A program made the translations under genes and the position numbers. Shown here one piece after another: positions 18,702 through 30,348 of a stretch of 64,000 nt of DNA. Each line of letters starts with the position of its first letter. Positions within the stretch are counted from its first letter, which is position 1. A model generated the notes under the pieces. It was not told the DNA's origin, did not search any database, and saw only the letters and a list, made by a program, of their open reading frames with translations. Origin of the DNA: Calcarisporiella thermophila CBS 279.70 (taxonomy: Eukaryota; Calcarisporiellomycota); the NCBI RefSeq assembly GCF_041956535.1, contig NW_027192207.1:64810-128809 (forward strand). The letters are read 5' to 3'.

Positions 18702-20672
18702 TCAATTCAGCACCTTCTTTCCCACCACCTCATACTCCCACAGTGGCTCCATCGACTCGCCTACATACAACCGGTAAACAAATTTCGGGGGGGATATCTT
18801 TGTATCTATGTCGAAAACGGCATATTTTTGATTGCCCACTCTATGGTAGAGGAGCTTCTTTTCACCGTCTCGTTCATGGTAGGTATTAACTAGTGGGAAG
18901 TAGAACTGATTGATGGGGGAGGTGGAGAAGTCTATAAAGCCGTGGGGAAGTTGCGTAACACCCACCTCATGTCTATCCTGTAATCGGGAAAACACCCAGA
19001 GTTCGTTTAGTCTATAGCTAAAGGGGAGGAAAAATCACTCGTACTTACCCCTGATATAAAAAATACATTGGGTACATCCTTTAGTATATCAAATAGCTCT
19101 GCCCTCTCGGTCAAGTATCCTCCCCAGGTATCAGCATCCGCATCAGGCCCACGCCAATTTCTCGTCAGCGGGACACTGCTAACTACAAACTTGAAAGTCC
19201 GCGTGGAATTGACTCTCGCAACCCACTCCTTAAATACGCGTTTTTGCTCAGCCCCCAGCATTGTCTTTTGCGCATCATCGGGATCCCTCGAGGGAGAACG
19301 ATACCGTCTGGTATCAAGGAAAAAAAAGCCGATATCACCATAGGAATATTCAAAATACGCAACCCCGTCGTTTCGCGTAAGATTGGCGTTTGTTTCGCCT
19401 TGATATTCCCAGAATGCTTTCATCGCTGAAGGCATCGGGTCGTCGTCCTGGCTGCTCCAGTTGTTAAGAATCTCATGGTCGTCATAAACGTGGAGCGAAG
19501 GTACTCGTTTAAATATATTCTGGTAGTCAGGTGTGGCATATATTTGGCGATAGAGCATGCGGTAGTTTTCAACCCCAGAGCCAAAATAGAAGGGAGCATC
19601 TACATTGGATAAATAGACATTAATGCTTTTAACACACCTAAAATAAGTGGATTTGCATTTTACCAGCGTAAATGAAATCTCCCAGGAATACCAACAAATC
19701 CATCTGGTGCCTCGACATCCATCGGAATCCTGGGATGCCGTCCTCTCGCAACAGTCCTGGATACGGGAAATTTCTCTTAATGCACGACCCACTCCCGAAC
19801 CTCATCCTAGTTGGTGTGCCCTCCGCGGGAGGCGTCACAAATTGTAAGGGGGCCAACTTCTTTTCTAATTGGGGCTGAGCGGAATCTCCGACGCGTAAAA
19901 ATCTCCACTCGTAGCGAGTATTGGGCTGAAGCCCCTCGAGAGATACAGTCGCAGTAAAGTCGTGCTGAGGCTCAAGGTGAATTTCTGGGCCCTTTTTCCA
20001 GAAGAGGTCGCTATCTATGGCACGATATTCGATACGAAGCTGCTCTACCGAAGGCATGCGGACAAATACACGCGCCGAGTGCGCTGTAATCGCTCCCGTA
20101 CGCGTGAATGCTAGGTCCCGCGCCGCAAAGAAAAATCGATCACGAAAGGTAAAGTCTAGCAACATAAGCAGTATAATGAAATTGACTGCTGAGATTGTGC
20201 CGAATAAAATTTCCCAAATTCCCCGCTTTGAATGCTTTGTGTTATTCATAGTGGCATTTGTAGTGGCTGCTCCATTTGGAATATTGGCCGATTCATGCTT
20301 GACAGTACGGCGGCGAAGCTGCACTGATGTGGAGAGGGATGTAGCGGTTGTAAGCGCCATGCATACAATTCTATCCAGTTTGGTCGTCTTCCAAACGCGG
20401 TTCACGCAGTTTATGCGTTCCTGGACCTCAAATAGTCTCCACCATGAGATATAATAGAAGGCGAGGAGAATGAGGGCAGCATTTAGAATTGGACGACCAG
20501 GGAGCCTGAATAATAATAATAAATATGTTTGTAAGTAACCAACATTAAATGGCCTTAGAGCCTGTCAATGCTTTGACTCCTTGAAGATAAGATACCAGTT
20601 TAGAAAAAGATAAGCGAGGAGCCAATACAATGAGCATGCAACTAATAGGGTTTTTGTTCTAATATTCTCCAT
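18702..20672 (-). CDS. Membrane-anchored PhoD-like metallophosphatase
   Basis: Four exons on the minus strand: 20596-20672, 19664-20505, 19049-19599, 18702-18977 (581 aa). The start codon is complementary to 20670-20672. The amino-terminal part has three hydrophobic helices: LLVACSLYWLLAYLFLNW, LNAALILLAFYYISWW, and FGTISAVNFIILLMLLDF. A PhoD N-terminal beta domain follows (TRTGAITAHSARVFVRMPS), then the phosphatase core: FLGDFIYA, YDDHEILNNW, DTRRYRSP and GDRHEVGVTQLP, the metal-ligand motifs of the PhoD/purple-acid-like fold. Substrates in the family are phosphodiesters and phosphomonoesters. The three helices would place the catalytic domain in the secretory lumen or outside the cell. It shares a 317-bp divergent promoter region with the PQ-loop gene. 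Confidence 0.87.
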
Positions 20673-20989
20673 TGAATTAGACACCGGGTAATAAAACTAT
20701 GCCTATATGCAAATACTCTGGGGATAAAAGGGAAAAAGTGTGGAGAAAAGAGGTATATATAGTACTTTTTTTGTTTATGAGTATTTTGCCGAGGGAAAAA
20801 AAGGAGACATTTCGATTTTTTTTTTGCAAAAAACCTATTTGTGACTGGGCCTACGCCTTTTTGGAATAAATTAATAGAATTAATGAGTTGCATACACATG
20901 CCCTCAACTATATACAAACTCAGTTTGCTAACTTCAGCCTTCAATATCACACTTTGAAATTCTAGATTGCAACGAAGTTTATCACAGAA
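20673..20989. promoter_or_regulatory. Divergent intergenic region, PhoD-like / PQ-loop genes
   Basis: 317 bp between two outward-facing start codons, with A/T homopolymer runs at about 20815-20830. It presumably carries both promoters. No specific factor site is claimed. Confidence 0.5.
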
Positions 20990-22103
20990 ATGGGGCTATC
21001 ACCATTGGATCCAATACAATGTCAGTCAGAACATAATCCCTATCAGCTGTTTATCAGCATAATTATTGCATTTGGTCTGCTGATTTCATATCTCCCTCAG
21101 GTAACATTGCAATTTTTCATGACTTTTTTTCATAAACTAATACACATGAATACATAGCATTATCGGATCATCAAGAATAAAACATCAGAGGGAATAAGTG
21201 CCTGGTATCTGCTTTTAGGAGTCGTGTCAGCTACCGCGTGTATGTTCAACATGATTCTATTGCAATTTAATGTACTCCGATGTTGTAGTCAGCAGCCATT
21301 TGGGATGTGTTTTGAGAATATTCTTGGTATCTTGCAACTTATGATCCAGTGGGCAATGTTCACATTAATGTAAGCACAATGTATAAGAGTGAAGTATCTT
21401 TTTTTTTCACTACTAAACATATGCTCTTATAGATTCATCCTCTTCATGATCTATTTCCCTGAAAATCTAAAGCTCACACCTTATGTCCCTCAACTTCATT
21501 TCACTATTCCCCCAACAACACGCTCACTTGAATGGCGAATAGCATTGGGGGTTGCGGCAGCTTGTACTATTCATTTCATAATTACCGTGGTCATCAGCAT
21601 GTGGCTGGTGTTTGTATATGGGCCCCAGAGTAACGCGACTCAGATGTGGGCTGGATTCCTTGGAGTGTCGAGCATGTTTTTGGCCGCTCTTCAATATTTG
21701 CCCCAAATTTATAAAACCTGGCGAAGAAAGGTGCAGTAGTTGACACTTGAAATTCAATGTACTCAAAAACTTGACATCCTCCCCCCTTCCCTAATTTCAG
21801 GCTGTAGGAGCTCTCAGCATTCCCATGATGTGCATCCAGACACCCGGGGCGTTTCTCTTTGTCATATCCCTTTCGTTGCGACCAGGCGCAAATTGGACAA
21901 CTTGGATTACTTTTCTAATCACGGGTCTCCTACAAGGCGTGCTGCTAGTTCTCTGCATCACCTGGCATATCCGTGCCAAACGTCTTGGCATCGATGATAT
22001 CTATGGCGTAAAAGTGATTGAAATCGAGGGTAGCAGAGCAGACGATGAGGGAGTAGCAGATATTGAGGTCCCTGATGAGACAACTAGGTTGCTACAAGGC
22101 TAA
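20990..22103 (+). CDS. PQ-loop repeat membrane transporter
   Basis: Four exons: 20990-21100, 21158-21369, 21433-21730, 21801-22103 (307 aa). The second PQ-loop is split by the last intron, whose donor is weak (GTGCAG). Two PQ-loop motifs are clear: LISYLPQHYRIIKNKTSEGI in the first repeat and LQYLPQIYKTWRRK followed by AVGALSIP in the second. About seven hydrophobic helices are visible, consistent with the PQ-loop family (cystinosin, Ypq/PQLC2, Stm1). The tail ends ETTRLLQG: the acidic, dileucine-like sequence could be a vacuole-sorting signal. Substrate is unknown; basic or other amino acids are typical for the family. The protein resembles fungal PQ-loop proteins with a large extra-helical segment (LTPYVPQLHF). 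Confidence 0.85.
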
Positions 22104-22317
22104 CCGTTGTATTATATCTGATATATTTTTAATTTGAAATTTTTGTATGTTTCCGAATAATATATAACACTTCCTTTATCCAGGTTAAATAAAGAAGATA
22201 TATTTTGTATAGAAAAATGCTAAGCGTGTCGTCACAAGACTCAAATTATTCTATGATGAAAAAAAGACACTTTTTACATTCATAAAGATATAAAATGGTC
22301 TATGCAAAAATAAAAAA

Positions 22318-24951
22318 TTAGAGAGTTTTCAATTCCTTCAATCTATCCTGAATCGTTTCATATGTATCCGTGTCCTCCCAAGAAGTCTTGCTACGGCCAA
22401 GGAGAGTTTTCAGCGCCATTTGTGCTTGCCGTTTCCATTCTCCACACACGACTCGCTCCTCCCCATTCGCATTTTTCTCCGTTCTCTGCCCCAAGTTTTC
22501 ATACGCGTCTACCAGCTCTAGAGCGGCATGGGCAATATCTTTAAACACTTGCTCGTCCGTCTCAAGTTTTGGGTCATGTGCAATACATCGATATGCCTTT
22601 AAGTGGCCATCCAGAGCGCGAGACCATTCACCACGACCCATAAAGAATTTAGCATAAACTCGCCATATCGCCGCACTGGACGTGATCTTGGGGGTAATCA
22701 CCTCACGTAGGAGGCGGTCAACTCGGTTCGAGAGATAGGATGCCTCTCTCCCTGACGCATCAGATGTTCCACGCGTAACCGCATCTACAAGAATCCCCAG
22801 CACCTCAACATCTACCGCTTTGGACCCATCTTTTTCCCATCTCAATTCCATAAGTCTCTCCGTGGCTCTTATAACCTCGCCAAACTCTCCTACATCCACA
22901 CACGTATACAGATAGTTTTGCCAGATTCTCCAGTCGTCATAAGATTGCCTCAGCGCCTGCTGCAACGGGCGCACTGCATCCTGCTTTCTACCGGATTTTA
23001 GATAGATCGATGCCAAATTATTCCAAGCCTCTCCGTTGGTATGATCGAGCGAGACGCATCTTGTAAACGACTCGATGGCAGTCTCCCAGTCAGGAGTTGG
23101 AATCTGCATCGCTGCACAACCCATTACGAACCATGAAGATTCAATGAGAGGGTTGATTGCCAGTGCTAGCCGATAGCATTCAACCGACCGCTTAAACTCC
23201 TGTTGCTTAAAATAGTGCCCGCCAAGAGATCGCATTGCCCTCGCATACCGCTTTCCAGATATCTCCCAAGCTTTCTCATAATGCTCTGGATTCTTTTCAA
23301 GGTCGCCAAGCAAACAGTACAGTTTAGGAGAATCGGGCTCCACGCGCATACGCTCTTCTACCACTGCTTTGGCCTTTTCTGGTTTTTCAAGCATCACATG
23401 GCAAGCGACAATCTCATCCCACATCTCCAGCCGCTGGAATATCTCGAGTGCAGATTTCACAACCCCCAAAGACATAAATCGTTGCGCAAGTTCACCCTCC
23501 ATTTCCCACTTGGCAGGCAACAGTAGCTGGAAGAAAAATTGCACCCGCTCCTTAACTTTAGACTCCTCCAAGGGGATCTGGTCCACAAGTGCTTGTAGCT
23601 GCAGCGCACTCCGCTCGACTGTACGTGTTTTGTTGGCCTCAAGCCGAGAACGCAGAAGTAGAGCCATGGTGTGCACCATCCAGTTGTTAGGATTTTCAAG
23701 AACACGCACCACAAAGGGTATCATTTGCTCCATAGTAAGTCCATGGTGAGGATTGGTGTTTTTCACGTTAAGACAGTAAGCGAGAAGCAAGCACTGGTCG
23801 AATATCGCAAGCTTGGGCTGGTTTCCGGGATCGATGCGGTCGGAAAGCGAATTTTCATCTCCCTGCTTTTCATCCTCAGAGTTAAGAGATGGCTTGCTCT
23901 TAGTAAAGGCGATACGTTCAAGCAGAGTGTCATCATTGAGAGGTAGCGTATCGGGTAGCTTCTCTGCAGCACTTTTTCCATCATTCTTCCTCTCGCCTTG
24001 GCCATCGGACCGACTTTCTGCCAAGAGCACCAGCTGAGATACATCGAAGACCTGGAATTTGGTGCGTTTACCTAGAGCGCCAGACAATTCCCACTCCAGG
24101 CCGCTGTGCTTTTGCGCTTGGCGGAACCTCTCCACCGATGGCTCAGTTTGAGTGTACCATTGCAGCACGAGACCATACTCCAACTCCAATCGGGCCAGTA
24201 ACTCTGTTTTTATCTCTTCGCTCTCAAATGATCCCTTCGAGTCGATGTACTTTTGTGTATGATCCAATTGTAGTAACATATCGGCCTGGAGCGAAGCAGC
24301 ATGCTCCTCCAAAATCCGTTGTTGCAAGAAAATGCAACGATATCTCCACCAAGCCACTGTATGCACGTGTTTTAGTCTCTCCGTGCCTTCCGTCAATATG
24401 GCTTTAGCCAACAGCAGAAAGAGCGGCTTCGGAGTCAGGTGGTACACGTCTTCTCCATCTGCGCTCATGCTCTTCAGCGCGTGTTTATTGAGTTCATCCT
24501 TGCGAGAACGCACACATGCTGGGAGGAGTTCAATGGGGTCAATATCAAGCAATGGGCCCGTCCATCCAGTCTGAATGAAACTATAAAGCAACGCCAATCC
24601 TACCGCCAGCACTTTGTACTCGCGCTCAACTACGTTTTGTAGTTTCGAGGAGGATTCTGAATCCTTTTCTAACATTGGCTCCAAATAGTGAGCTAACCGA
24701 GTAGCGACATATTTGCCCACATCCAACGTTTTCTCCAACTCAGCAATTCCAAGACCTTCGGCATTTTCGTCAGTACCGAACAAGCTGCGAGCATCGCCAG
24801 ATAATAGCACTTGTTTGAAATCACCAGAGACGAGAGGAGAGAGAATATCGTGCAATAAGTCGTCTTTTTCGGGCCGTAATGTGCCAAGTATCAGGCGATG
24901 TTCAAGGTGCTCAAACTGAGCGAGAATTTCCTCGATAGGAGTCTTCGACAT
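22318..24951 (-). CDS. TTC27: TPR protein TTC27 / Emw1
   Basis: Single exon of 877 aa from the ATG complementary to 24949-24951. The frame stays open 53 codons further upstream, but that would overlap the divergent helicase start and lacks similarity, so the shorter start is chosen. The C-terminal half carries tetratricopeptide repeats typical of TTC27/Emw1: YARAMRSLGGHYFKQQEFKR, SVECYRLALAINPL, AIESFTRCVSLDHTNGEAWN, NLASIYLKSGRKQDAVRPLQ. The DVGEFGEVIRATERLMELR segment is also characteristic. In S. pombe, Emw1 is essential for cell-wall integrity; human TTC27 has been linked to Hsp90 client assembly. The protein is soluble with no signal peptide. It shares a 135-bp divergent promoter with the DEAH-box helicase gene. 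Confidence 0.88.
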   Translation of the reverse strand: MSKTPIEEILAQFEHLEHRLILGTLRPEKDDLLHDILSPLVSGDFKQVLLSGDARSLFGTDENAEGLGIAELEKTLDVGKYVATRLAHYLEPMLEKDSESSSKLQNVVEREYKVLAVGLALLYSFIQTGWTGPLLDIDPIELLPACVRSRKDELNKHALKSMSADGEDVYHLTPKPLFLLLAKAILTEGTERLKHVHTVAWWRYRCIFLQQRILEEHAASLQADMLLQLDHTQKYIDSKGSFESEEIKTELLARLELEYGLVLQWYTQTEPSVERFRQAQKHSGLEWELSGALGKRTKFQVFDVSQLVLLAESRSDGQGERKNDGKSAAEKLPDTLPLNDDTLLERIAFTKSKPSLNSEDEKQGDENSLSDRIDPGNQPKLAIFDQCLLLAYCLNVKNTNPHHGLTMEQMIPFVVRVLENPNNWMVHTMALLLRSRLEANKTRTVERSALQLQALVDQIPLEESKVKERVQFFFQLLLPAKWEMEGELAQRFMSLGVVKSALEIFQRLEMWDEIVACHVMLEKPEKAKAVVEERMRVEPDSPKLYCLLGDLEKNPEHYEKAWEISGKRYARAMRSLGGHYFKQQEFKRSVECYRLALAINPLIESSWFVMGCAAMQIPTPDWETAIESFTRCVSLDHTNGEAWNNLASIYLKSGRKQDAVRPLQQALRQSYDDWRIWQNYLYTCVDVGEFGEVIRATERLMELRWEKDGSKAVDVEVLGILVDAVTRGTSDASGREASYLSNRVDRLLREVITPKITSSAAIWRVYAKFFMGRGEWSRALDGHLKAYRCIAHDPKLETDEQVFKDIAHAALELVDAYENLGQRTEKNANGEERVVCGEWKRQAQMALKTLLGRSKTSWEDTDTYETIQDRLKELKTL

Positions 24952-25086
24952 TCTCGCCGCTTCTCTTGATTGTTCGCAAGGGAGAAAAGTAAAAAACAGG
25001 GCGGGGTTTGATTTTCTTATATTTACCTGTGACTGCCCTTCGTCTTCTCTGCTATTCTTTTCATTAGAAATCAATGATTTGAAATC
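24952..25086. promoter_or_regulatory. Divergent promoter, TTC27 / DEAH-box helicase
   Basis: Only 135 bp separate the two outward start codons. The two genes must share cis-elements or have overlapping 5' UTRs. No TATA box is seen at a convincing position. Confidence 0.6.
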
Positions 25087-27830
25087 ATGTCTGAAAGTCT
25101 CCCCATCCATGAATACAAAGAGGACCTTATTGAAGCCATTAAAGAGTACAATCTCCTAGTGATAATCGGAGAAACAGGTAAAATTCAAATCCATTAGATC
25201 GGATTGCGGCGATGCTAATTATATGTTAGGATCGGGGAAGACGACTCAAATTCCACAGTATATACTTGACTCCATCCCAAATGTGAAGAGCATTGCAGTC
25301 ACACAACCAAGGTAGTTGGCTTCTATTGAGGAAATAAACGCTAATTTGAGTCATCTTACATATTTCGACTATAGGCGGATTGCAGCTATTACAGGTGCGT
25401 ACCCTTTGTGAAAACGATGGAGGGGTCTGGTGTACTATATATAATTACGACGAAATCTGCTCTCTATTTAGTTGCGCGCCGCGTGAGCGAAGAGAGACAC
25501 TGTCGTCTGGGTGATGAGGTTGGCTACGCTATTCGATTTGACGATTGCACCTCATCTGCCACCAAACTCAAGTATCTCACCGATGGTCTTTTGCTTCGCG
25601 AGGCTACTCTCGACCCATATCTTCGCGCTTATGACGTAATCATTGTCGATGAGGCACATGAGCGCACCGTCGAAACAGATGTTTTATTCGGATTGCTCAA
25701 ACAAACCCATCGCCTCCGGCCGGAGGTCAAGATATTGATCATGTCCGCGACTCTAAATGTCGACAAATTCTCGGATTTCTTTGAAACCTGTCCGGTGTTT
25801 AGTATCCCCGGGCGAACATACGACGTTACGGTCCGGCACCACCGAGACGCAAAGCTCTCGACCCTGCGCTCTAACTATACCGAAAAATGCGTAGAAATTG
25901 CGGCATTCATCCACAAGAACGAACCTCCCGGAGACGTGCTAGTTTTTCTCACTGGGCAACGCGAAATCGATCAAGCATGTAAAGAAATGCGTGAATTAGA
26001 GCGTCGCATGGACTACAAACGCGACGTGCGCTATTATCCGGAGGTTCAAGGCGTGACGATATACCCAATCCACTCGAGTCTCGAAACCTTTGAGCAAAAA
26101 GCAATATTCCAGGACTCGCCACGCGGTCTGAGAAAAATTGTGTTCGCCACCAACATTGCGCAGACCTCGGTCACTATTCCTGGAATCCGATATGTAGTTG
26201 ATTCAGGTTTTGTAAAACAAAAGACATATGATCCAAACACGGGAATGGACGCGTTGTTGGTAACGGAAATCAGTCAAGCGGCGGCCACCCAACGAGCTGG
26301 TCGTGCTGGAAGGTAATTTCCCTTGATCTTTAAGGCATCCTCTTGCATATGAGTACGATGTTTATGTTTACTTTTTGCTTCGAAAGAACTCAGGAAGGCA
26401 AAGCATACCGCCTGTATTCGCACGATGCATTCACACAACTTGAGCCTGAAACAATACCCGAAATCCAGCGCAGCTCTCTTCTCTCCACCACCCTTGCGCT
26501 CAAACGTATCGGCATCATAGACATACTGAATTTTGAATTCATCGATCCACCTGACCCCAACATGGTTCGCAATGCTCTCCGGCAATTGTACCTATTGGGG
26601 GCAATCGACGAGTTGGGAGAACTGACCCACCTGGGCAGGTGGATGAGTAATTTCCCCCTCTCCCCCTATCTCTCAAGATGCTTATGGGAGAGTAAGAAAT
26701 ATGGTTGCCTGCGGGAAATGCTCATCATAGTCGCGATGCTATCTTCCGAAGATGTTCTTATCACGCCTAGCAATGAGGAAAAACAAGCACAGGCTGCTGC
26801 TCGGCACCGTCGCTTCTGGGACGCGAGCGGCGATCACATAACTCTACTCCGAGTATACCGTGCATGGAAAAAAGTTGACTATGATCAACGATGGTGTCGA
26901 GAGAATTTTATGAGTGGGCGTGCATTAAATGCGGCAAGAAATGTGCGTAGTCAATTGGAAGCACTTCTGGATCGGTATCCGATTGAGGAAGAGAAGGAGA
27001 AAAAGGAACCAGCAGTGGGAGAGAAAGAAACAAGACGCAGTGAGGGGATGGAATATTCCGAAGTAGGTAAGGAGAGCGATGAGGATCAAAGTCGTAAGCG
27101 AGCCAAGCACGAAAGGCAAGACGCTAATACTCGAGAGAGCGACCTAAGGAGGCATGAGCGATCTTATGATCGAGGGCGAAAAAGTGAAAAAAGCTATGAA
27201 CGAGAGCGGGGATCGGATAAGGTCGATGCTGTAGCTATTATAAAATCGCTTCTCTCCGCCTTTTTCCCGCATCTTTCAAAACGGCATCCCAATCTTCCCA
27301 TTTTCTATAATTATGCACTCTCCTCCAACCTTTCCACATCCACGACCGACTCCTCATCTGCTCTCCTAGCATTAAATATTCACCCTCAATCGGCGCTGTC
27401 CTTGGATCTGGAGAAGGGGCGACTGAGCGATATCGAGTGGGTTGTGTACCATCAGGTAATGTACACCACGCGCGCGATAATGAAATTCGTGAGCCGGGTG
27501 CAGTTTGAATGGGTTGAAGAGGTCGGGGGTTTGGAGCGATGGAAAGGACTCAAGAACGCAGCCCTCTCCGGAGTCGAGCAGAAAGACAGGGAAGATAGAG
27601 AGAGGATTGCAAGAGTGATGCAGGCTGAGAAGGAGCGGAGGAAGATAGAAGAGGAGGAGAGGAGGGACCAGCGAGTGAAAGCGAAAGTTGAGGAGGAGAG
27701 ACGAATGCAAACGGCGGCCGTGGAAGATGAACAGCGTCAAAAGCGAGAAAAGGCCATTGAGGCAGCAAGGCAGCGCGCTTTGAGCCGGCGGAAAGAAGTG
27801 GAGGCGGTGTCGAAGAGGAAGAGAAAGTGA
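25087..27830 (+). CDS. DEAH-box RNA helicase (DHX33/DHX40/Dhr2-like)
   Basis: Five exons: 25087-25177, 25230-25311, 25375-25394, 25472-26312, 26387-27830 (825 aa). Exon 3 is only 20 nt. Helicase motifs in order: GETGSGKTTQIPQYI (I), TQPRRIAA (Ia), DEAHERT (II), MSATLN (III), FLTGQREID (IV), TNIAQTSVTIPGI (V), QRAGRAGR (VI). These are followed by an HA2/ratchet region (LGAIDELGELTHLGRWMSNF) and an OB-fold region ending with YHQVMYTTRAIMKFV. A charged insertion near 27000-27220 (Arg/Glu/Ser-rich) and a long Glu/Arg/Lys tail are extra. The very short N-terminus, starting at the helicase core, resembles DHX33, DHX40 and yeast Dhr2 rather than the splicing helicases Prp2/16/22/43. A ribosome-biogenesis role is inferred. 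Confidence 0.88.
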
Positions 27831-28506
27831 GAAGCACTGCCTGTGGCTATGCATTCATGTAACTAATATTACTTTCAAATAAATAATTCTCGAGCGCTAT
27901 TGACCATTTTGGATTTTAATACTATTATTACAAACATGTGCAAAGTCTAGAAAGAAATGATGAGTTTGTGAGTGGGTTGAGTTCAGCAATATTGTTCAAA
28001 GGTGGGAGGGTGCAGTCATTGTGGATGACGAGCGATAAAGCCATTAGAAAAGGATAAATTAAAAAAAAAGGGAATGGGAAAGAGAATTTTAATGAAAATA
28101 TAATAAACAACAGTGGGTGGGGAGGGGGAGGAGAGGGGAGAGAGGAAAGGGGAAAGCAAAAGCATTAGAAACAAAAAATGTTATCAAGTGAAGAAAAATA
28201 AAAAAGTGACAAGGAGAAACAAATAAAGGCAATACTGGATAAAATAAATGAAATAGGGAAAATAAAAGCCAAATTGTATGTCTTGGATGTTAAGAGAGTA
28301 AAAAAAAAGGGGGGGAGGGGGGGTGGGGATGGGGATGGGGAGGGGAGAGTGGAGTGAATAGGGGGAGATAAAGTGAAATCAATTCAAAAAATAGAAAATA
28401 TAGAAAATGGTTGAATTCAAAGCTTCAAAGAGCACCAATTTACACAAATCGTTATATGAACATGTAACTACACTACGTACTAGAAATCATCGAGCATATA
28501 TATTCA
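27831..28506. other. Convergent intergenic region with G-rich tract
   Basis: 3' ends of the helicase (plus) and importin alpha (minus) face each other. The middle is purine-rich with A/G microsatellites and a long G-tract cluster (28309-28347). No ORF is supported; a 60-codon minus-strand ORF at 27928-28110 is low complexity. Confidence 0.6.
28309..28347 (+). other. G-tract cluster, potential G-quadruplex
   Basis: Seven G runs of 4-8 bases are separated by single A, T or AT spacers within 39 bp, preceded by an A9 run. A further G5 run follows at 28361. On the plus strand this fits the usual G4 pattern (G3+ N1-7, four times) several times over. Confidence 0.75.
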
Positions 28507-30348
28507 TCAATCCTGCATCGAGTCTCCAAACTGGAATCCTCCCTGCGGTACAGCGACGTCCCGTTCGAACGCAAACGCGCCAGTTGTAGCATTCACTTGG
28601 GGAGCTATTCCCGTTTCTTCTTCGTCGTCTTCTCCGAAATACTTGTCAATGATATGGTATGCTTTCTTGTAGATCTACGGAGAGGAAAGGCGGTGGGCAG
28701 AGTTTAATCCGATGCATCTTTGAGTGACGTTTAAAGGAGACTTACCTCGACGTTATCATGTATCTGCAAATTGTGGATTTTCTCCATTCCTCCACACTCT
28801 TCCACAAATAAAGCATAGCGGTTGATCCCATCGGGATCAGTCGATCTATCGGACTCCCCCACTTTTAGAATATTCTCAAGCCCATCCAGAGCCACCTGTA
28901 TAATCCTATTATCCATGCTCGTCAAAATATCGCAGAGTGGTTTTATTGTGCCCTGGGAAACAAGGTAGCGGATTTGATCGGGCTTGTTGAGTCCCCCTGA
29001 AGTAGCATTGGATACGGCCCAGCATGCCTCCTTCTTCGTTTTGAAGTCTGCATGCTGCAAAAGCCCAATGAGCGGAGGAAAGATTCCGGATTCGATGACC
29101 GCTTGAATCTGCAATGTGTTGCCCGCAGTGATGTTCGAGATCGTCCAGCAAGCCTCTTTGCGGATTCCATCCTTTGGACTCATCAGCAAATGCAGCAATG
29201 CAGGCAAGGCCCCGCAGTTGATTACCACTTGGGTCTGGCTGTCATCGCCCGTCACAATATTTCCGACCGAACGCAATGCGGGAGTCTGAACTGCGGTTGA
29301 CGGATGCATCAGAAGCTCCACCAATCGACGCGTTACTCCACTCTCGATCACCGCCTGTATCTTCTCGTTGGGGCCGTCGCTCAAATACGAGATTGCCCAA
29401 CAAGCATCAATGAGCACCTCGTCATCATTAGAGTACAAGAGTTTAGCCAGCACCGGTAGGGCGGGCGATATGATAGCCCATTCCGGCTGAGGACTCTTGC
29501 CGCGGCAAAAGTTTGACAAGGTCCATGTAGCATTTCGAAGCATGGAAACCTTGGCAGGCTCACTCAGAATCTGTAAAAGCGAAGGCAGAGCTTTCTGGGA
29601 GAGAACAAAATCACGGTACTGCGCACTATCACCAGCTATATTTCCGAGGGCCCATACAGCCTTTGAGGAGGCATATAGTCAATCAAAGAGTAACATTAAA
29701 GCTAAGGATGCTATTAAAATATTTACCTGTTCGCGAACATCGGCAATTGGACTAGAAAGCAGCTCAACAAAAATGGGGACAGCTCCCGCTTCAATTACGT
29801 AGTGGGTCTGCTGGGACGAGCCGGAAGCGATGTTAGTCAAAGCCCACGCTGCTTCAAACTAAATTTTAATAATAATTTGCAGGCATTAGAGGGTAAAAAA
29901 ACTATGCCATAATGCAAGGTCGCTGAATTACCTGAAGCATGGGATGAGAGCTCTTCAAAAACTCGACAAATCTTGGCACAACCCCGCACTCGATCACCTC
30001 TTCAATAGGCGGATTTTTCTCCTTTGACAATAGTTTTCTAAAGCGTGTTGTTGCCTCCAGCTGCTTCTCCACAGAATCACTCGTGACGCCAGTGACCATT
30101 TCTGGCAACTGCTCTACCAACTGCTGCATCATGCCACCGCCGCCCATCAAGTCATCATCGCTATCGCCGGTAGATTCGGTAGTCGCAACAAGAAGATTTC
30201 GACGTTTTGCAAGCGACTCCTCACGCTTTTGCTTCCGTATCTCAACCGAAGCCTGCTCCCGGCGGCGGCGTATCTCGTCAGGGGCGAAGAGGCCTCGGGT
30301 CTTGTAATCGCGAGCGCGCCTTGGCTCGGAAGCCTGTGTGTTATCCAT
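28507..30348 (-). CDS. SRP1: Importin subunit alpha (karyopherin alpha)
   Basis: Four exons on the minus strand: 29932-30348, 29727-29858, 28746-29660, 28507-28674 (543 aa). The N-terminal importin-beta-binding domain is basic ([20 protein letters not shown], then [14 protein letters not shown]). Ten armadillo repeats follow with the conserved W..N pairs that hold nuclear localisation signals: [82 protein letters not shown]. The acidic C-terminus ([11 protein letters not shown]) fits the Cse1/CAS-binding end. It carries classical NLS cargo into the nucleus with importin beta. Length is usual for fungal Srp1/Cut15/Imp1 proteins (about 540 aa). Confidence 0.95.

Noticed and set aside
24952-25110. 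53-codon N-terminal extension of the TTC27 frame
   Set aside because: It would overlap the helicase start on the other strand and lacks TTC27-like sequence. The downstream ATG fits the family.
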